Positions 1-11,049 of a stretch of 64,000 bases of DNA are shown here, in pieces. The stretch comes from Castanea sativa (Eukaryota; Streptophyta; Magnoliopsida; Fagales; Fagaceae), in assembly GCF_040712315.1 (NCBI RefSeq), contig NC_134023.1:31303088-31367087 (forward strand). Reading direction: 5' to 3'. The notes beneath the pieces are model-generated. The model made no database searches and was not told where the DNA came from. It saw nothing but the letters and a program-made list of their open reading frames with translations. Made by a program: the position numbers and the translations under genes. Numbering within the stretch: position 1 is the first letter of the stretch; every line of letters starts with the position of its first letter.

Positions 1-92
1 TAAAAGGGAAGAACTCCATGACAGAAAGGGGGTATCTGAGATTGAGAGAGAGAAAAAACTCTGTATAACTAAGAATTTGAATATTTGTATAA

Positions 93-857
93 GGCTATGT
101 TTGGTTGGATGTAAAATGTTTTCCAAGTGTAAAATATTTTTAGGTGAAAATATTTTCGGGAAAGGAAAATATTTTTAGGTGTTTGGTGGCATTTAAAAAA
201 ATACTTTGGAAAATATTTTCAAGTGTTTGCTTGTAATCTTGAAAATATTATAGAAAATACATTTTCTACTTGTTGCTCACATTTTCTCAGCTCCTAAACA
301 AATATATAACATCATTTCTCAACAGAGAAACACAAAAGAAACAAAACCCAAAAAAAAAAAAAAATCATAAAATCTGGGAGAGAAGAAGGAAGAGAGAGAG
401 GCGAGATCGCGATCGTGATCGCGCGATTGCGAAAATCCAGCACCGGCGCAATTGCGAAAACCTAGCACCGACGCGATCGCGAAAACCTAGCACCGGTGCG
501 ATCTTGAAGGCGGGGCGATTGCGATCGCAATCGCGAGATCGCAAAGGCGGCGTGATTGCGTAGGCGGCGCCGGTGTTGGGGTGCAATCTCGCCAGCACAT
601 CTGGGGTTGGGGCTCGATCTCCTTAACTCTCTTTGCTCTCTCTTCTCTGCTCCCTCTGCTCTCTCTCTCTTTGCGTGTTTGAAGCCCAAAAATGGTTTGA
701 AGAGAAAATAAGAACGGAAATGGTTTTACGTCTAGGAGCCTTATTTTACGGTCAACCCTGAAAATATTTTCAATTTGACCTAATTTTCGATAACAACAAA
801 ACACACTTTTACAGAAAAGCATTTTCGAAAATGGTTTGAAGCCAAAACAAACGGACC
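93..857. mobile_element. MITE-like DNA transposon 1, PIF/Harbinger (Tourist) type
   Basis: The two ends are imperfect inverted repeats: the left end GGCTATGTTTGGTTGG pairs with the reverse complement of the right end, GGTCCGTTTGTTTTGG. Each end is flanked by TAA (90-92 and 858-860), the 3-bp target duplication expected of PIF/Harbinger elements. There is no transposase, so it would be non-autonomous. The outer parts are A/T-rich with repeated AAATATTTT blocks. The interior (about 400-610) is strikingly GC-rich, with repeated GCGATCGC and 'GCGAAAACCTAGCACCG' units. ORFs across it are compositional artefacts. The TAA duplication is short, so family placement is likely rather than certain. Confidence 0.6.
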
Positions 858-1134
858 TAAGTCTATGAGAAATATATAAGAACATTCCTTCCTCAGATCT
901 GTTCGAGGAGCATTTTTTTTTTTTGTCTAAACTGTTTATATTATTTATCCTGACACGAACCAACCTATCACCTAACTCATTGAACGTTCAGTTTCAGACC
1001 CACTCTCTTATAAATTCATTGCTTTGGGCTTACTGGGCCATTGCCTAAACCGCTTGGGCTGTGGACTGAATCTGGTCTTCACAATAATAATTAATAAATA
1101 CTTGAAAGTTGAAACCAAGAAATTAACAAAATAA

Positions 1135-1909
1135 AGGTCTGTTTAGTTTAGAGGAGTTTTGAGTGATATGATCCAAAACCCATAACTGAGTTATCAAAAC
1201 ACATAGGACCCACACAATTTTTTTTGTTTGGCTTGATTTTCATATTGTGTTTCCATCACTCAAAACTCACAAATTTTGAGTTAGAGTGATGGAAACACAA
1301 AACAAGAAATATGTGTTTTTAGTTGTTGAGAATTGAGTTTCAGTGGCAGTATTGTAAAATTAAGCAAAGAATGGGACTCACCCGTATGATTTGTCCCATC
1401 AAGTAACGTCTCTCCAACCCGTTCTTCTTTTTACCCAGAGCTCTCTCTTCTCTATAGAGAGAGCTAAACCAAATCTCACAAAGCTCTTTCTGTGATTGGA
1501 AGAGGATTCGAGAGACGACGTCGGACTGAGCCCAGGCTGGATCGTAAGACACGCGGACCTCAAGATTGTGAGACAGGTGGGTCGAAGCTCCATTTTTTGG
1601 CTTCGGTATTTTTTGCTCTGTTTTGTTGTTCTTCTTCGGCAATGTGGGATTTGGTTATGGGTTTCTTGTGCATTCTTTTGGGAGAAGTAAAGAAGAAGAT
1701 GGACTTCCATGGAGAAGTAATGAGACGTGGGTAGACATCACCAGTGGTGGGGTCCACAGTTTTGGAGAAAAGTTGTAAAGATATATAACTGAGAACTGAG
1801 TCCAAACATGTGTTTTGCAATTTTTGAGTGAAGGTAAGGTTTGAGTAGGGAGTTATGAGTTTTGAGTCTGAGTTTTGAAAACTGAGACACCTCTAAACCA
1901 AATGTGCTC
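1135..1909. mobile_element. MITE-like DNA transposon 2, PIF/Harbinger (Tourist) type
   Basis: Left end AGGTCTGTTTAGTTTAGAGG and the reverse complement of the right end, GAGCACATTTGGTTTAGAGG, align without gaps and match fully over the last ten bases apart from one position. TAA flanks both sides (1132-1134 and 1910-1912). At 775 bp with no transposase this is a non-autonomous Tourist-like element. A hairpin of AGCTCTCTC against GAGAGAGCT lies near 1438-1464. It sits downstream of the ATL gene. Confidence 0.65.
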
Positions 1910-1912
1910 TAA

Positions 1913-2689
1913 ATCATTATATGAAATACCCTAACCCTCCTCCATATATCTTTTACATCAAAGACCAGTAATAGCCCAGTGTACATTTTGCGTAGAAACT
2001 AGAAAGTAGCAGTATCTGTTCTGTTGTAATTGTGAATCCAACATAATGGAATTAAAAAAGAAAAAGAAAAAGAAAAAGAAAAAGAAGATGAATAGGATTT
2101 CCGAATAACAACCCAAATTGAATGACTTCCAGTGAATTTTAATCTCAATGAAAGCAGATGAAATTAGAAAAGTTCAAATAGTAAAAAGAAACTTACAAAT
2201 TACAAATTGTTAGAATTTCATTCCATTCCAGGATAGCAATGGACTGAGCTAATGTAACAAACAATTTGTCGCAATTCTCACTAATTCTAAATCAAACAGG
2301 AACTCCATACTCTGCAATTGTCACAGACAATCACTAACACTGAATCAAACATGTCATGTAAGTTTACAACCCAAGCAATTTGGTAAAATTCCAGAACTCA
2401 AACGCCTATGCGAAACACTAACACCCCAACTGTTCCATTAGATAAAAGATAGTCACGAGTTTATGAATTTTCCATTTCCCTCTCTAATTTAACCGAAAAC
2501 CACAACGATTTAATAAAATAAAATAAAATAAACAGAAATTTTGAACGAAACCCAATACTTCTACCTACCCAAAAAATATACATTTACCCCCCACAAACAA
2601 CCATCCAAAGTCCAAACACACACACGAACACAAAAACAAAACAAAACCCCAATCCACCCAACACCGAAATGAAAGCAACCTAAAATCCA
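1913..2689. other. 3' flank of the ATL gene, A/T-rich
   Basis: Noncoding DNA between MITE 2 and the ATL stop codon. The part next to the gene (about 2440-2689) is likely 3' UTR, but no polyadenylation site can be fixed from the sequence. A short AAAAAG tandem run lies at about 2053-2088. No conserved ORF is present. Confidence 0.5.
2053..2088. repeat. Purine simple repeat (AAAAAG)n
   Basis: Five to six copies of AAAAAG in a row on the plus strand, ending in GAAGATGA. No function is implied. Confidence 0.8.
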
Positions 2690-3286
2690 TCACCTCCTCC
2701 GCCTCCGATCCGCGGCGTACTGCGACAGCGGCACGACTTCAGAAAGCGGCGTCGACAGCGGCGTTGGCAGCGGCGAATTTCGACAGACCGGGCACGACCC
2801 ATTTAGCTTCAACCAAGCATCGATGCACAACAGGTGAAAGTAGTGGCGACACTCAGGCATCATCCTCAGCATCTCGGCTTCCTTGTACTCGCACAAACAG
2901 ATCGAACACGTCGTGTTATTGCCATTGCCGCCAACGCTCCTAGTGTACTGAAACTTGGGGTACGAATTAATGACATTCTGGTCGAGCCCAACGACGGCGT
3001 TTTCATCGTCGCGTTGGTCTTCGTCTTCATCCTCGGCGACAAAGATTATGCGAGGGAGAATAATACCTTCTTCGTGGATGTTATTGTTGTTGTTAATATT
3101 GTTGTTGTGGTGGTTTTGAGAGCGGCGAGAGCGAGAGACACGACAGCAGAGGTAGGAGGAGAGGAGGAGAGCAGAGAGGAGTACGAGGAAGCCGAGAGCG
3201 ATGGCGATGGCGTAGCCGAGGCCGAGGTTGGTGAGGTAGTTCGTGGTAGTTGGGGGAGTGTTGGTGGTGGAAGTGGAGGTGGACAT
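2690..3286 (-). CDS. ATL-family RING-H2 finger protein, probable E3 ubiquitin ligase (ATL67-like)
   Basis: A complete intronless ORF of 198 residues. A Ser/Thr-rich N-terminus is followed by one hydrophobic membrane segment (about 21-48), a basic stretch, an Asn-rich tract (about 59-69), an acidic run (85-95), the GLD motif that marks ATL proteins (100-102), and a canonical RING-H2 finger: C127, C130, C146, H148, H151, C154, C165, C168, with the Trp of IDAWL between the sixth and seventh ligands. ATL proteins are membrane-anchored E3 ligases that recruit E2 enzymes through the RING; the substrate cannot be read from sequence. The N-terminal YLTNLGLGYAIAIALGFL stretch resembles ATL67 from memory, so I leave the symbol blank. 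The tail ends in five arginines. All eight zinc ligands are intact and no stop interrupts it, unlike every other coding region here, so it is probably a live host gene. Confidence 0.92.
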   Translation of the reverse strand: MSTSTSTTNTPPTTTNYLTNLGLGYAIAIALGFLVLLSALLLSSYLCCRVSRSRRSQNHHNNNINNNNNIHEEGIILPRIIFVAEDEDEDQRDDENAVVGLDQNVINSYPKFQYTRSVGGNGNNTTCSICLCEYKEAEMLRMMPECRHYFHLLCIDAWLKLNGSCPVCRNSPLPTPLSTPLSEVVPLSQYAADRRRRR

Positions 3287-4370
3287 TGGGAGAGGAAAGG
3301 AAGAGGAAGAAGAAATTTATTAGCCATTTGTGAGGGTGAAAAATAGATGGGAATTAGGGGTGAGATTTTTTTTTGGGAAGGATGGGTGGGTGAGTATTCC
3401 AGCTGCTGCATTTAATTCTCTTTAGGGTTGGGGAACGCAAGAGGACTATAGTCTGTCTATAAGGAGCATTTATTTTTATTGTTATTTTTATTTTTCTTTT
3501 TCTTTTTCTTGTCCTTGTAGGGGACTGAGGAGGGAGGAAGTTAATTTATTTTTATCTTTGTGGGCTTGGGCTTACTAAGAGATGCTCACCTTTCTTTTTG
3601 GTATTACTTACTAGTAATACTATTCAATTGATTTGGTAAATGGACTATAGATGATTTGACTCATTTAAGTCATAAATCCTAGGTTTTCGAGTGTCTAAGC
3701 AAAATACTTATAGTCTTTTTGAATTAAGGGAGAGAAGGAGTAGAGTTGATAGGGAATTAGCTAAATTTTTGGGTAACTCTACTACGCTCACTCTCTCTCT
3801 CCTCAATCCAAATTGACTCTTAGCTTTTATTTGGGAGGAGAGAATTGAATAAAATGAAAATAATATTGTTTAGGAGTTTTGATAGAGGGAATGGAAAGTC
3901 CATTCCCTTATTTGGGGTAAGAGATAATGAAATGATTATGAGAGAACACTCATTCCTTCATTTTCCCTCAAAATCTTAAATTTTTGTTTCCCTAAAATTG
4001 GGAGGAATGAGAGAGAATGAACTTATGTTTAATGAAAATTTTGTTAAATCTCCTAAAATACCCCTTCAATCTCAACCTTTTTCACATATTATGACACCTT
4101 TTTTTTTTCCAACCAGTCATAATTAAAAAAAAAAGAAAAAAAAACATAGCTACCATTCTTGCACTTTATTACTCACACTGCTATTGCTGTTCTCTTATTG
4201 TTGATTTATCAAATTCTGTGAGCTTTTTTAAAAAAAAATTATTTTTAATTAATTGCAAGTCTATTGACCATTGATTCATTAACTTTATGTATTCAAGTCT
4301 AAATTTTATGTATTTCTATCATGTCACTTTTCTTAGATAGTCAAGTCACTTTTAGTAAAAATAGTATGTG
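3287..4370. other. 5' flank of the ATL gene and intergenic DNA
   Basis: Immediately upstream of the ATL start (minus strand) is a pyrimidine-rich leader with CTTCTTCCTC-type runs to about 3330, plausibly the 5' UTR, and the core promoter would lie within about 3330-3520. No TATA box stands out. From about 3600 to 4370 the DNA is A/T-rich with GAGAGAATGAA-type near-repeats (3830-4020) that may be old repeat debris. No coding region is supported. Confidence 0.45.
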
Positions 4371-5179
4371 GGGGTCCTTTTGACAAAATGTCCTTGCCCA
4401 AAATAGAAGCAAGGACCCTGGGCCTTGTAGTTATAGTGTTAAGGACTAGGCTTGGCTCACCGCAGCTAAGTGGCTGATTACGAACCAAGTGATGCACAAA
4501 GCAGGAATCTTACAATACACACATACTAGCATACAAGAAACATGTATGTATTGAACAGCAAGAAACAACAAAGGAGCAGTGTAATAAAGCAAAAAACACA
4601 GAATAAAATGAGGGGATCCTTAAAAGTAATGTAAGATGTCTCGTTATCTTTTTTTAATTGTTAATTACAACATGCTCACTAAGACGTGTTTCAAGGTCCA
4701 AATGAACTCAAAAATTACAGGTTTAGATGGCTCTCTAAGCCTCTAAGACTTGCAAAGTCTAAATCCCTTCGAATCCAAGTATATTCTATAGTAGCTGTTT
4801 TAGGATACCGGGCAATATTTCTCTTTCTTTCACTACTTTCTTTTAAGGTTTTCTTAATGATTCTATTTCGATTCACTCTTGTTGAATGCCTCTTTACTGT
4901 TGACTACTTCCCTTTTATAGTGTCATTCTAGGGTTCCAGGGTACCACTGGTTCTCCTCCTTCGCGCCCTTGGGTACCAGAGCCCATGTTGTGCCAGCTGC
5001 TTTGGTGGCTGGTCCCTTCCTCGTTTTCTCATAGTTTTCTTCTTTTGGTGCCTTTTCCTTAAAAGTTTTTTGCTGTCTTTCCATTATGGGATATCCTTAA
5101 AGAGTTTACCTCCAATCCCTCCTCTTTCGAAGCTTCTAAACCTTATCTTTTCAGACTTAGTTTTTTGGGCTATTCTTTT
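4371..5179. repeat. Left part of an unclassified repeat (possible solo LTR) split by TE-1
   Basis: Sequence changes character at about 4371 (TGTGGGGGTCC...) and continues after TE-1 at 15283. Joined, the two parts would be about 1.35 kb with ends near TGT and ACA, a size and end pattern compatible with an LTR, but I could not find a clean 5-bp duplication. Text such as GTACCAG and CCTTGGGTA recurs on both sides. The small ORF at 4686-4931 resembles nothing known and is not called. Confidence 0.3.
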
Positions 5180-5776
5180 TGATGAGGAATGAAGAAAAAT
5201 TAAAGTACTCCAGACCGTCCATGGTCATCCACTCCAGCAGGCGTCCAAAAGAAAGTACCAGGAAGAGGCTAACGTCCATGGTCGTCCATAGACGAAAACA
5301 CACCCGCAGCACTCGTCCTAGGAAAGCTATCAACCCCGTCTTGAAGGGGTTCATCCACAGGAGGACCCCTGGACGAGCCCTTTACACTTCGGAATTCCTG
5401 AGTACATGTCACCACTCCGTAACATACGCATAACTTCCAGTGACCGTTATATGAGAAAATATAACTCCTAAACGGTTGTGGAAGTTATCCTTGAACCCTC
5501 ACACCTCCTCAAATCCAGGGGAGGTTACAAGCCCAATAACTGTTCCTAGAACACTATATAAACACCCATTCAGACCAGAAAAATGTACGCTTTATATTTC
5601 CCAAAAAGTTGGAACTCCAAAAATATAGAGAGAAGACTAACTTTGCCATCAGAGGGTTCTTGGCCGGCAATCCTGGTCACCTTTGATCGCTTTTCTTTCT
5701 TTTCCAGGCCATCGAAGGAGCAAGCAGTCCTGTCAAGTCCGAAGCATCCAGCCTACTGATTTTCTTTGCATCATCA
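5180..5776 (+). repeat. TE-1 5' LTR
   Basis: Matches 14687-15282 over its full length. TATA-like CTATATAAAC lies at 5554-5563, followed by the likely R/U5 region. It ends ...GCATCATCA directly before the primer binding site. It contains several copies of the family's GTCCAT / GGACGA motif. Confidence 0.93.
5554..5563 (+). promoter_or_regulatory. TATA box of the TE-1 5' LTR
   Basis: CTATATAAAC, conserved at the same place in the 3' LTR (about 15060-15069) and in the TE-3 LTR remnant (about 51725). It is the likely core promoter of the genomic RNA. Confidence 0.65.
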
Positions 5777-5795
5777 GTTGGCGTCGTCTATGGGG
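5777..5795 (+). promoter_or_regulatory. TE-1 primer binding site
   Basis: GTTGGCGTCGTCTATGGGG directly after the LTR. The same motif follows the LTRs of TE-2 (minus strand) and TE-4 (ATTGGTGTCGTCTGTGGGA). It fits the TGGCGCCGTC-type sites of Tat/Athila relatives; which tRNA primes it I cannot say for sure. Confidence 0.6.
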
Positions 5796-5965
5796 AAAGA
5801 TTCACTGTTCTTTTCGTTCGACTATCTGTTTTGTTGTCAACGATTAGCCTTTCCCAGACAAAAGGCTGAATGGTTCGAACAAGATCAAGGGCTACCAACC
5901 CAGGCCACCAAGAGAGTAGGGATGCTTCTAGTAATCCCTAATGCGATCGCAGGTCAGCGCCTGTC

Positions 5966-7327
5966 ATGCAACCGCCTTTTGTTCAACATATACAATCCAT
6001 GGCTGCCGCTATGGCAGAATTGACCCGTCAGAATCAGAAGTTGAATAGGGAGATCAACCTTAGGAGGCTGTGCCACGATGGGCACACGGAAGGACGAGCC
6101 CAGAGTCAAGAAGGTGAAGGAGAAAATGTTGAGTCTGAAAATCAGACAAGGGGTATTGCTTTAAGAAGAGTGCCACACTTGGAAAGAGAGATAAATCAGA
6201 TGAGAAAAGCCATGGATGAGATGAGGGAGAACATGAGACGGGCGAACCCAGTGGATGATTTAGTTCACCGAACGGACTCCCCTTTCACGGCTTCCATCAA
6301 CAGTCATCCCCTACCTTCGAAATTCAAAATGCCTTCTTTGGATTTGTATGATGGAAATCGTGACCCGTGTGATCATATTGCTACTTTCAAGACGACCATG
6401 CACCTTCAAGGGGTCCCGGACGAGATTATGTGCAGAGCTTTACCTACCACACTTAAGGGACCAGCACGGGTATGGTTCAGCAAAATACCCCCAAACTCAG
6501 TGGGATCATTTGAAGAGTTGAGTAAGTTGTTTGTCAATAATTTCATTGGAGGACAACGCCACAAGCGTTCCTCTTCTAGTTTGTTGACTATAGAGCAAGG
6601 GGAAAATGCGAGTTTGCGGTCCTTCATTACCCGGTTTAATAGGGAAGCCTTGACAGTAGACGAAATGGATGACAAGTTATTGTTGGTCACTTTCCACAAT
6701 GGGGTCAATTCTGACTTATTCATCCATAAGCTCTACAAGCAGGAACCACAGACAATGGCCGAACTCGTCCATTCGGCCCAGAATTTCATGAATGCTGAGG
6801 ATGCTATCATAGCCAAGAAGAGAAAGAGAGCAGAGCGCTCGGAAGCGGGCCACCAGCGTTACTCAGATCAGGGACCTCATCTAACAAAGGCTCGGGTAGA
6901 CGAGAGAAAAGACAAGGATATTAAGAAGGCAAGTTCCTCAGTGAGAAATCAGTAATACACACCCCTGACTATGCCATTAGAGCAGGTTCTTATACAGATC
7001 AAGGACGATCCATCCTTGAAGTGGCCGGATAAAATGAAAGGAGATCCTAACAAGCGCAATAGGAGCAAGTATTGCTGCTTTCATAAAGACCACGAGCATG
7101 ACACGGACGAGTGCTTTGACTTGAAGCAGCAGATAGAGAATCTCATTAGACAAGGAAAGCTAAGGAACTTCCTTGGACGAGATCAGAGAGATGAGAAACT
7201 GAAAGCTAAGGTGGAAGAGTCATCACGACCCCCACTAGGAGAGATAAGAGTAATTATCGGAGGAAACTTGACAGCGCAGTCATCCAAGTCGAGGAAGACA
7301 TACCTGAAGGTGGTGCAGAACATCTAG
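5966..7327 (+). pseudogene. TE-1 gag (capsid and nucleocapsid)
   Basis: Gag of a Tat-lineage element. The first open stretch (329 codons) has a charged coiled region rich in RKAMDEMREN-type heptads, then the retrotransposon gag core (KFKMPSLDLYDG ... CDHIATFKTTM ... VWFSKIP ... LSKLFVNNF). A TAA at 6953-6955 breaks the frame; the same frame resumes and carries a zinc-knuckle-like motif (CCFHKDHEHDTDEC, about 7067-7114) until a TAG at 7325-7327. In TE-2 the first of these stops is a Lys codon and the second is CAG. The start is the first ATG after a short leader; an upstream start is possible. Expected product: virus-like particle protein, now broken. Confidence 0.85.
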
Positions 7328-7969
7328 CTGTCTGGATGACCTCCTAAGACGAGGGAAATAGACGAGCAGGTCATTACGTTCATAGACGAGGACGCAGGAC
7401 GACTTCACCACCCACACGATGACGCGATAGTCATCACCCTACTCATTGCTGACTACATGACCAGGAGGGTGTTGATAGACAATGGCAGTTCTGCGGACAT
7501 TTTGTATTACCCCACCTTCCAGCAAATGAGGCTAGGATGAGATTAGCTTCGACTAGTGAATTCGCCATTGGTGGGATTCGGAGGAATGAAGGTGCAACCA
7601 GTGGGCACCATCACATTACCAGTGGGCACCATCACATTACCAATGGTCGTTGGAGCATATCCACAGCAGATAACCAAAGAGGTAAATTTCCTTGTTGTTG
7701 ATTGTGCATCGTCATATAATGCAATTATTAGAAGACTAACTCTGAATAGTTGGAAGGCGGTAACCTCTACCTACCACTTGTCCATCAAATTCCTGACTGA
7801 GTACGAAGTGGGCCAAGTACAAGGAGATCAATTGGCTGTTAGAGAGTGCTACTTAGCCATGCTGGCGATAGACGAGCATATACAAGCAATGAGTATAGAC
7901 GGGAGAAGGATCGCAGTGGAACCCACTGAGGTGTTAGAATACGTCCCTTTGGACAAGAACCAGCCTTAG
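7328..7969 (+). pseudogene. TE-1 protease region
   Basis: Continues in the gag frame. The aspartic protease signature is visible as VLIDNGSSADILYY (about 7470-7510), followed by a conserved stretch with VNFLVVD. Stops lie at 7337-7339 (TGA), 7538-7540 (TGA), 7544-7546 (TAG) and 7967-7969 (TAG). A 21-bp direct duplication at about 7599-7640 repeats the VGTITLP segment, which occurs once in TE-2. The protease would cut the Gag-Pol precursor; here it cannot be made in full. Confidence 0.78.
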
Positions 7970-8792
7970 AAGTTCACTAAAATTGAGGCGAGCATGGAAG
8001 AAGAGGCAAAGCATGCTTTGGTCTAGTTTTTGAAGAAAAGCCTCGATGTCTTTGCATGGAGTCATGAAGACATGCCTGGTATTGATCTAAGTGTTATTAC
8101 TCACAGCTTGAATGTGTGTCCCTATTCCAAACCAGTGCGTCAGAAGAAGAGGGTTTTTGCTCCTAAGCGAGACAATGCCATCAAGGAAGAAGTCCAGAAG
8201 TTGGTTACCGCAGAGTTCATTCGAGAAGTTTATTATCCAGATTGGTTGGCGAATGTAGTCATGGTTAAGAAAGCTAACGGCAAGTGGCGAATGTGCTTGG
8301 ACTTTACTGACTTAAACAAAGCTTGCCCCAAGGATAGTTACCCATTACCACGCATTGACCAACTGGTGGACTCAACGGCAGGTCACAGGGTGCTGAGCTT
8401 TATGGATGCCTTCTCAGGTTACAACCAGATAAAGATGGATGAAGCGGATCAAGAAAAGAACTCATTCATTACAAGCCAAGGGTTGTATTGCTACAAAGTA
8501 ATGCCCTTCGGTTTGAAGAACACAGGGGCGACTTACCAAAGACTGGTTAACCACATGTTCCGTCCTCAAATCGGGCGAAATGTGGAGGTTTATGTAGATG
8601 ATATACTGGTAAAGAGCCTGGACGAGGGAAATCATCTGGACGACCTTCAAGAGACTTTTAATACACTTCGGTGGTATAACATGAAATTAAATCCAAGCAA
8701 GTGTGCTTTCGGAGTTTCGTCGGGGAAGTTTTTGGGGTTCATGGTTTTGTACAGAGGAATTGAAGCAAATCCGGACAAAATCCAGTTGCCGC
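7970..8792 (+). pseudogene. TE-1 reverse transcriptase
   Basis: Ty3/Gypsy RT in the same frame as gag. Visible motifs: [14 protein letters not shown] at the start, [52 protein letters not shown], and the catalytic [10 protein letters not shown], then [10 protein letters not shown] and KFLGFMV. A TAG at 8024-8026 replaces a CAG of TE-2. At about 8785-8790 a 61-nt deletion relative to TE-2 removes the connection segment (...NIKEVQSLTG...) and shifts the reading frame, so RT and RNase H are no longer joined. Otherwise the RT core from about 8030 to 8785 is open. Confidence 0.88.
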
Positions 8793-9780
8793 CCTTAACA
8801 GGTTTGTGTCGAAAGCTACTGACAAGTGTTTGCCATTCTTTAAAGTCCTCAGGAAGGCATTTGAGTGGACAGACGAGTGTCAAAAGGCCTTCCAAGACTT
8901 GAAGACATATCTCATGACAACGCCGTTGCTGAGTTCGTCTGTACCTGGAGAAGAGCTGTATTTGTACTTGGTGGTGTCCCCACACGCAGTAAGCTTGGCG
9001 TTGGTCAGAGAAGAAGGGAGAATCTAGAAACCGGTTTATTACACAAGTTGTGCGATGAGAGGAGCAGAAGGACGATATCCGATGATGGAGAAGCTAGCTT
9101 TTGCCTTGATTACGACTTTCAGGAAGCTGAGGCATTATTTCCAAGCTCATATTATCAACGTCCTAACAGATCATCCCATAAAGAAGGCAATGAACAAGTT
9201 GGAAGCCGTTGGACGATTAATACAGTGGGCTGTGGAACTTAGCGAGTTTGACATCAGATACCTTCCAAGGAGCGCGATAAAGGCGCAGGCATTAGCAGAT
9301 TTCATTGCAGAGTTCACCCCCAGCCAGGATGAGCTGGACAAAGACGATGGAGTTGAAAGGTGGGTTGTTAATGTAGACGGATCATCCACACTATATGCAG
9401 GAGGGATTAGAGTCATACTAAAGTCCCCAGAGGGTGATAAGCTGGAGTACGCGGCCCGTCTATAGTATCAAACCACCAACAACGAGGCTGAGTACGAAGC
9501 TCTACTCAAAGGATTGGAATTGGCTAAGTCTTTAAGGGCGGAGTCGATAATAGTCAAAGGAGATTCTCAACTAGTCATCAACCAAGTAAATGGAATGTGT
9601 GATGCCAAGGAAGATCGGATGAAGAAATACCTCAGCAAAGTGAAACGACTTGCACTAAAGTTTTCAGCAGTAAGTTTTGTTCAACTCCCCAGGGAGGAAA
9701 ATATGGAAGCAGATGCCTTGGCGAAAGCAGCTTCGGCAAGAGGAGTTACGGACGAGTACGACAACGTCCAATACATGCTG
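8793..9780 (+). pseudogene. TE-1 RNase H
   Basis: Starts with the RT connection ([27 protein letters not shown]) in a frame shifted from the RT. The retroelement RNase H motifs follow: PMMEKLAFALIT, then the second, Tat-type RNase H core with VVNVDGSS, TTNNEAEYKAL, VKGDSQLV and NMEADALAKA, which supply the expected D-E-D-D residues. TAG stops at 9025-9027 and 9463-9465 fall where TE-2 has glutamine codons (CAG and CAA). The enzyme would degrade RNA in the RNA:DNA hybrid. Confidence 0.82.
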
Positions 9781-11049
9781 AGCATAGACTTTCCGGAAAT
9801 ACAGCAAATAGGAGGGGGAGAAAATTGGATGAGTCCAATAGTAATCTATCTTAAAGATGGAAGGCTTCTAGAAGACAAGGACGAAGCTAGGAAGTTAAGG
9901 GTCAGGGCAGCCAAATACGTCCTCATAAACAAAATGCTGTATAAGCGAGGTTTTTCCCAACCTTACCTAAGATGCTTCGCTCCGGACGAGTCAAACTATG
10001 TTTTGAGGGAAGTTCATGAAGAAGCATGTGGAAATCATTCGAGAGCGAGATCACTAGTCCATAAGGTCATCCGTGCAGGCTACTATTGGCCTATAATGCA
10101 AGCAAATGCTAAGGCCTATGTCAAGGTATGTGACCAGTGTCAGCGCTATAGCAATGTCCTTAGACAGCCGTCAGAGTACCAGACCCTAATGATGGCCCCA
10201 TGGCCCTTTGCATAGTGGGGACTGGATATCCTAGGTCCCTTCCCCATGGGAACCAGACAAATGAAGTTTTTGGTAGTAAGGATCGATTACTTTACCAAGT
10301 GGGTAGAGGTCGAACCTCTTGCAACAATCACTCAGTAAAATGTTAAAAATTTTGTGTGGAAGAATATTCTATGTAGGTTCGGAGTACCCAGGGTACTAGT
10401 ATCGGATAACAGACGTCAGTTTGACAATGCACCTTTCAGGGACTTTTCAAACATTTTGGAATCAAGAATCACTATTCCTCACCCTCCCATCCACAGGCGA
10501 ATGGACAAGCAGAAGTAGCGAACCGATCCCTGCTGAAAATCATCGAGACTCGGCTCGAGGAGGCAAAAGGGATATGGCTAGACGAGTTACCAGGTGTTCT
10601 TTGGGCCTATAGGACGAATGTTCGAACTCCGATAGGAGAGACCCCCTTTAAGCTAGCCTATGGAAGGGAAGCCGTCATACCAGCAGAAGTTCATATGGCT
10701 AATCATCGAGTGATGAAGTATCAAGAGAGAGAGAATGGGGAACAACTTCGTCTTGACCTCGATCTTATTGATGAGGTAAGAACAAAGGACATCAAGATAC
10801 AAGAATCTTATGGCTAGGCAGCATGATGCCATGGTGAAACCCAGACGATTCAGTGTTGGGGACCTTGTTCTCAAAAGAGTCTCTTTAGCAACTAGGAATC
10901 CAGCTCATGGAAATTTGGGACCCAATTAGGAAGGACCATACAGGGTAATCAACTGCAAGAGGCAGGGGTCATACTACCTGGAGGCCCTGGACGGACGAAA
11001 GTTAGAGCACCCCTGGAACGTGGAACACCTGAGGAGGTACTATCAGTGA
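9781..11049 (+). pseudogene. TE-1 integrase
   Basis: An HHCC zinc domain (EVHEEACGNHSRARSL ... VCDQCQRY, about 10000-10150), then the DDE core (WGLDILGP, DYFTKWVE, VLVSDN, the ANGQAEVANRSL glutamate region) and the C-terminal part up to a TGA at 11047-11049. Breaks: TAG 10213-10215, TAA 10336-10338, a 1-nt deletion near 10440-10450, an 11-nt deletion near 10780 and TAG 10927-10929. The TAA and the last TAG recur at the same codons in TE-2. The glycine of SDNG is replaced by arginine. Confidence 0.82.

Noticed and set aside
487..963. ORFs on both strands at 270-963
   Set aside because: They follow the GC-rich repeats of MITE 1 and are Arg-rich by composition only.
1340..1820. ORFs at 1340-1820
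   Set aside because: They lie within MITE 2, overlap on both strands and show no family pattern.
2834..3346. 170-codon ORF on the plus strand across the ATL gene
   Set aside because: It is the antisense shadow of the ATL coding region and has no known domain.
4686..4931. 81-codon ORF
   Set aside because: Hydrophobic, no homology recognised, inside a repeat.
10421..10612. 63-codon ORF
   Set aside because: Out-of-frame reading of the TE-1 integrase after a 1-nt deletion.
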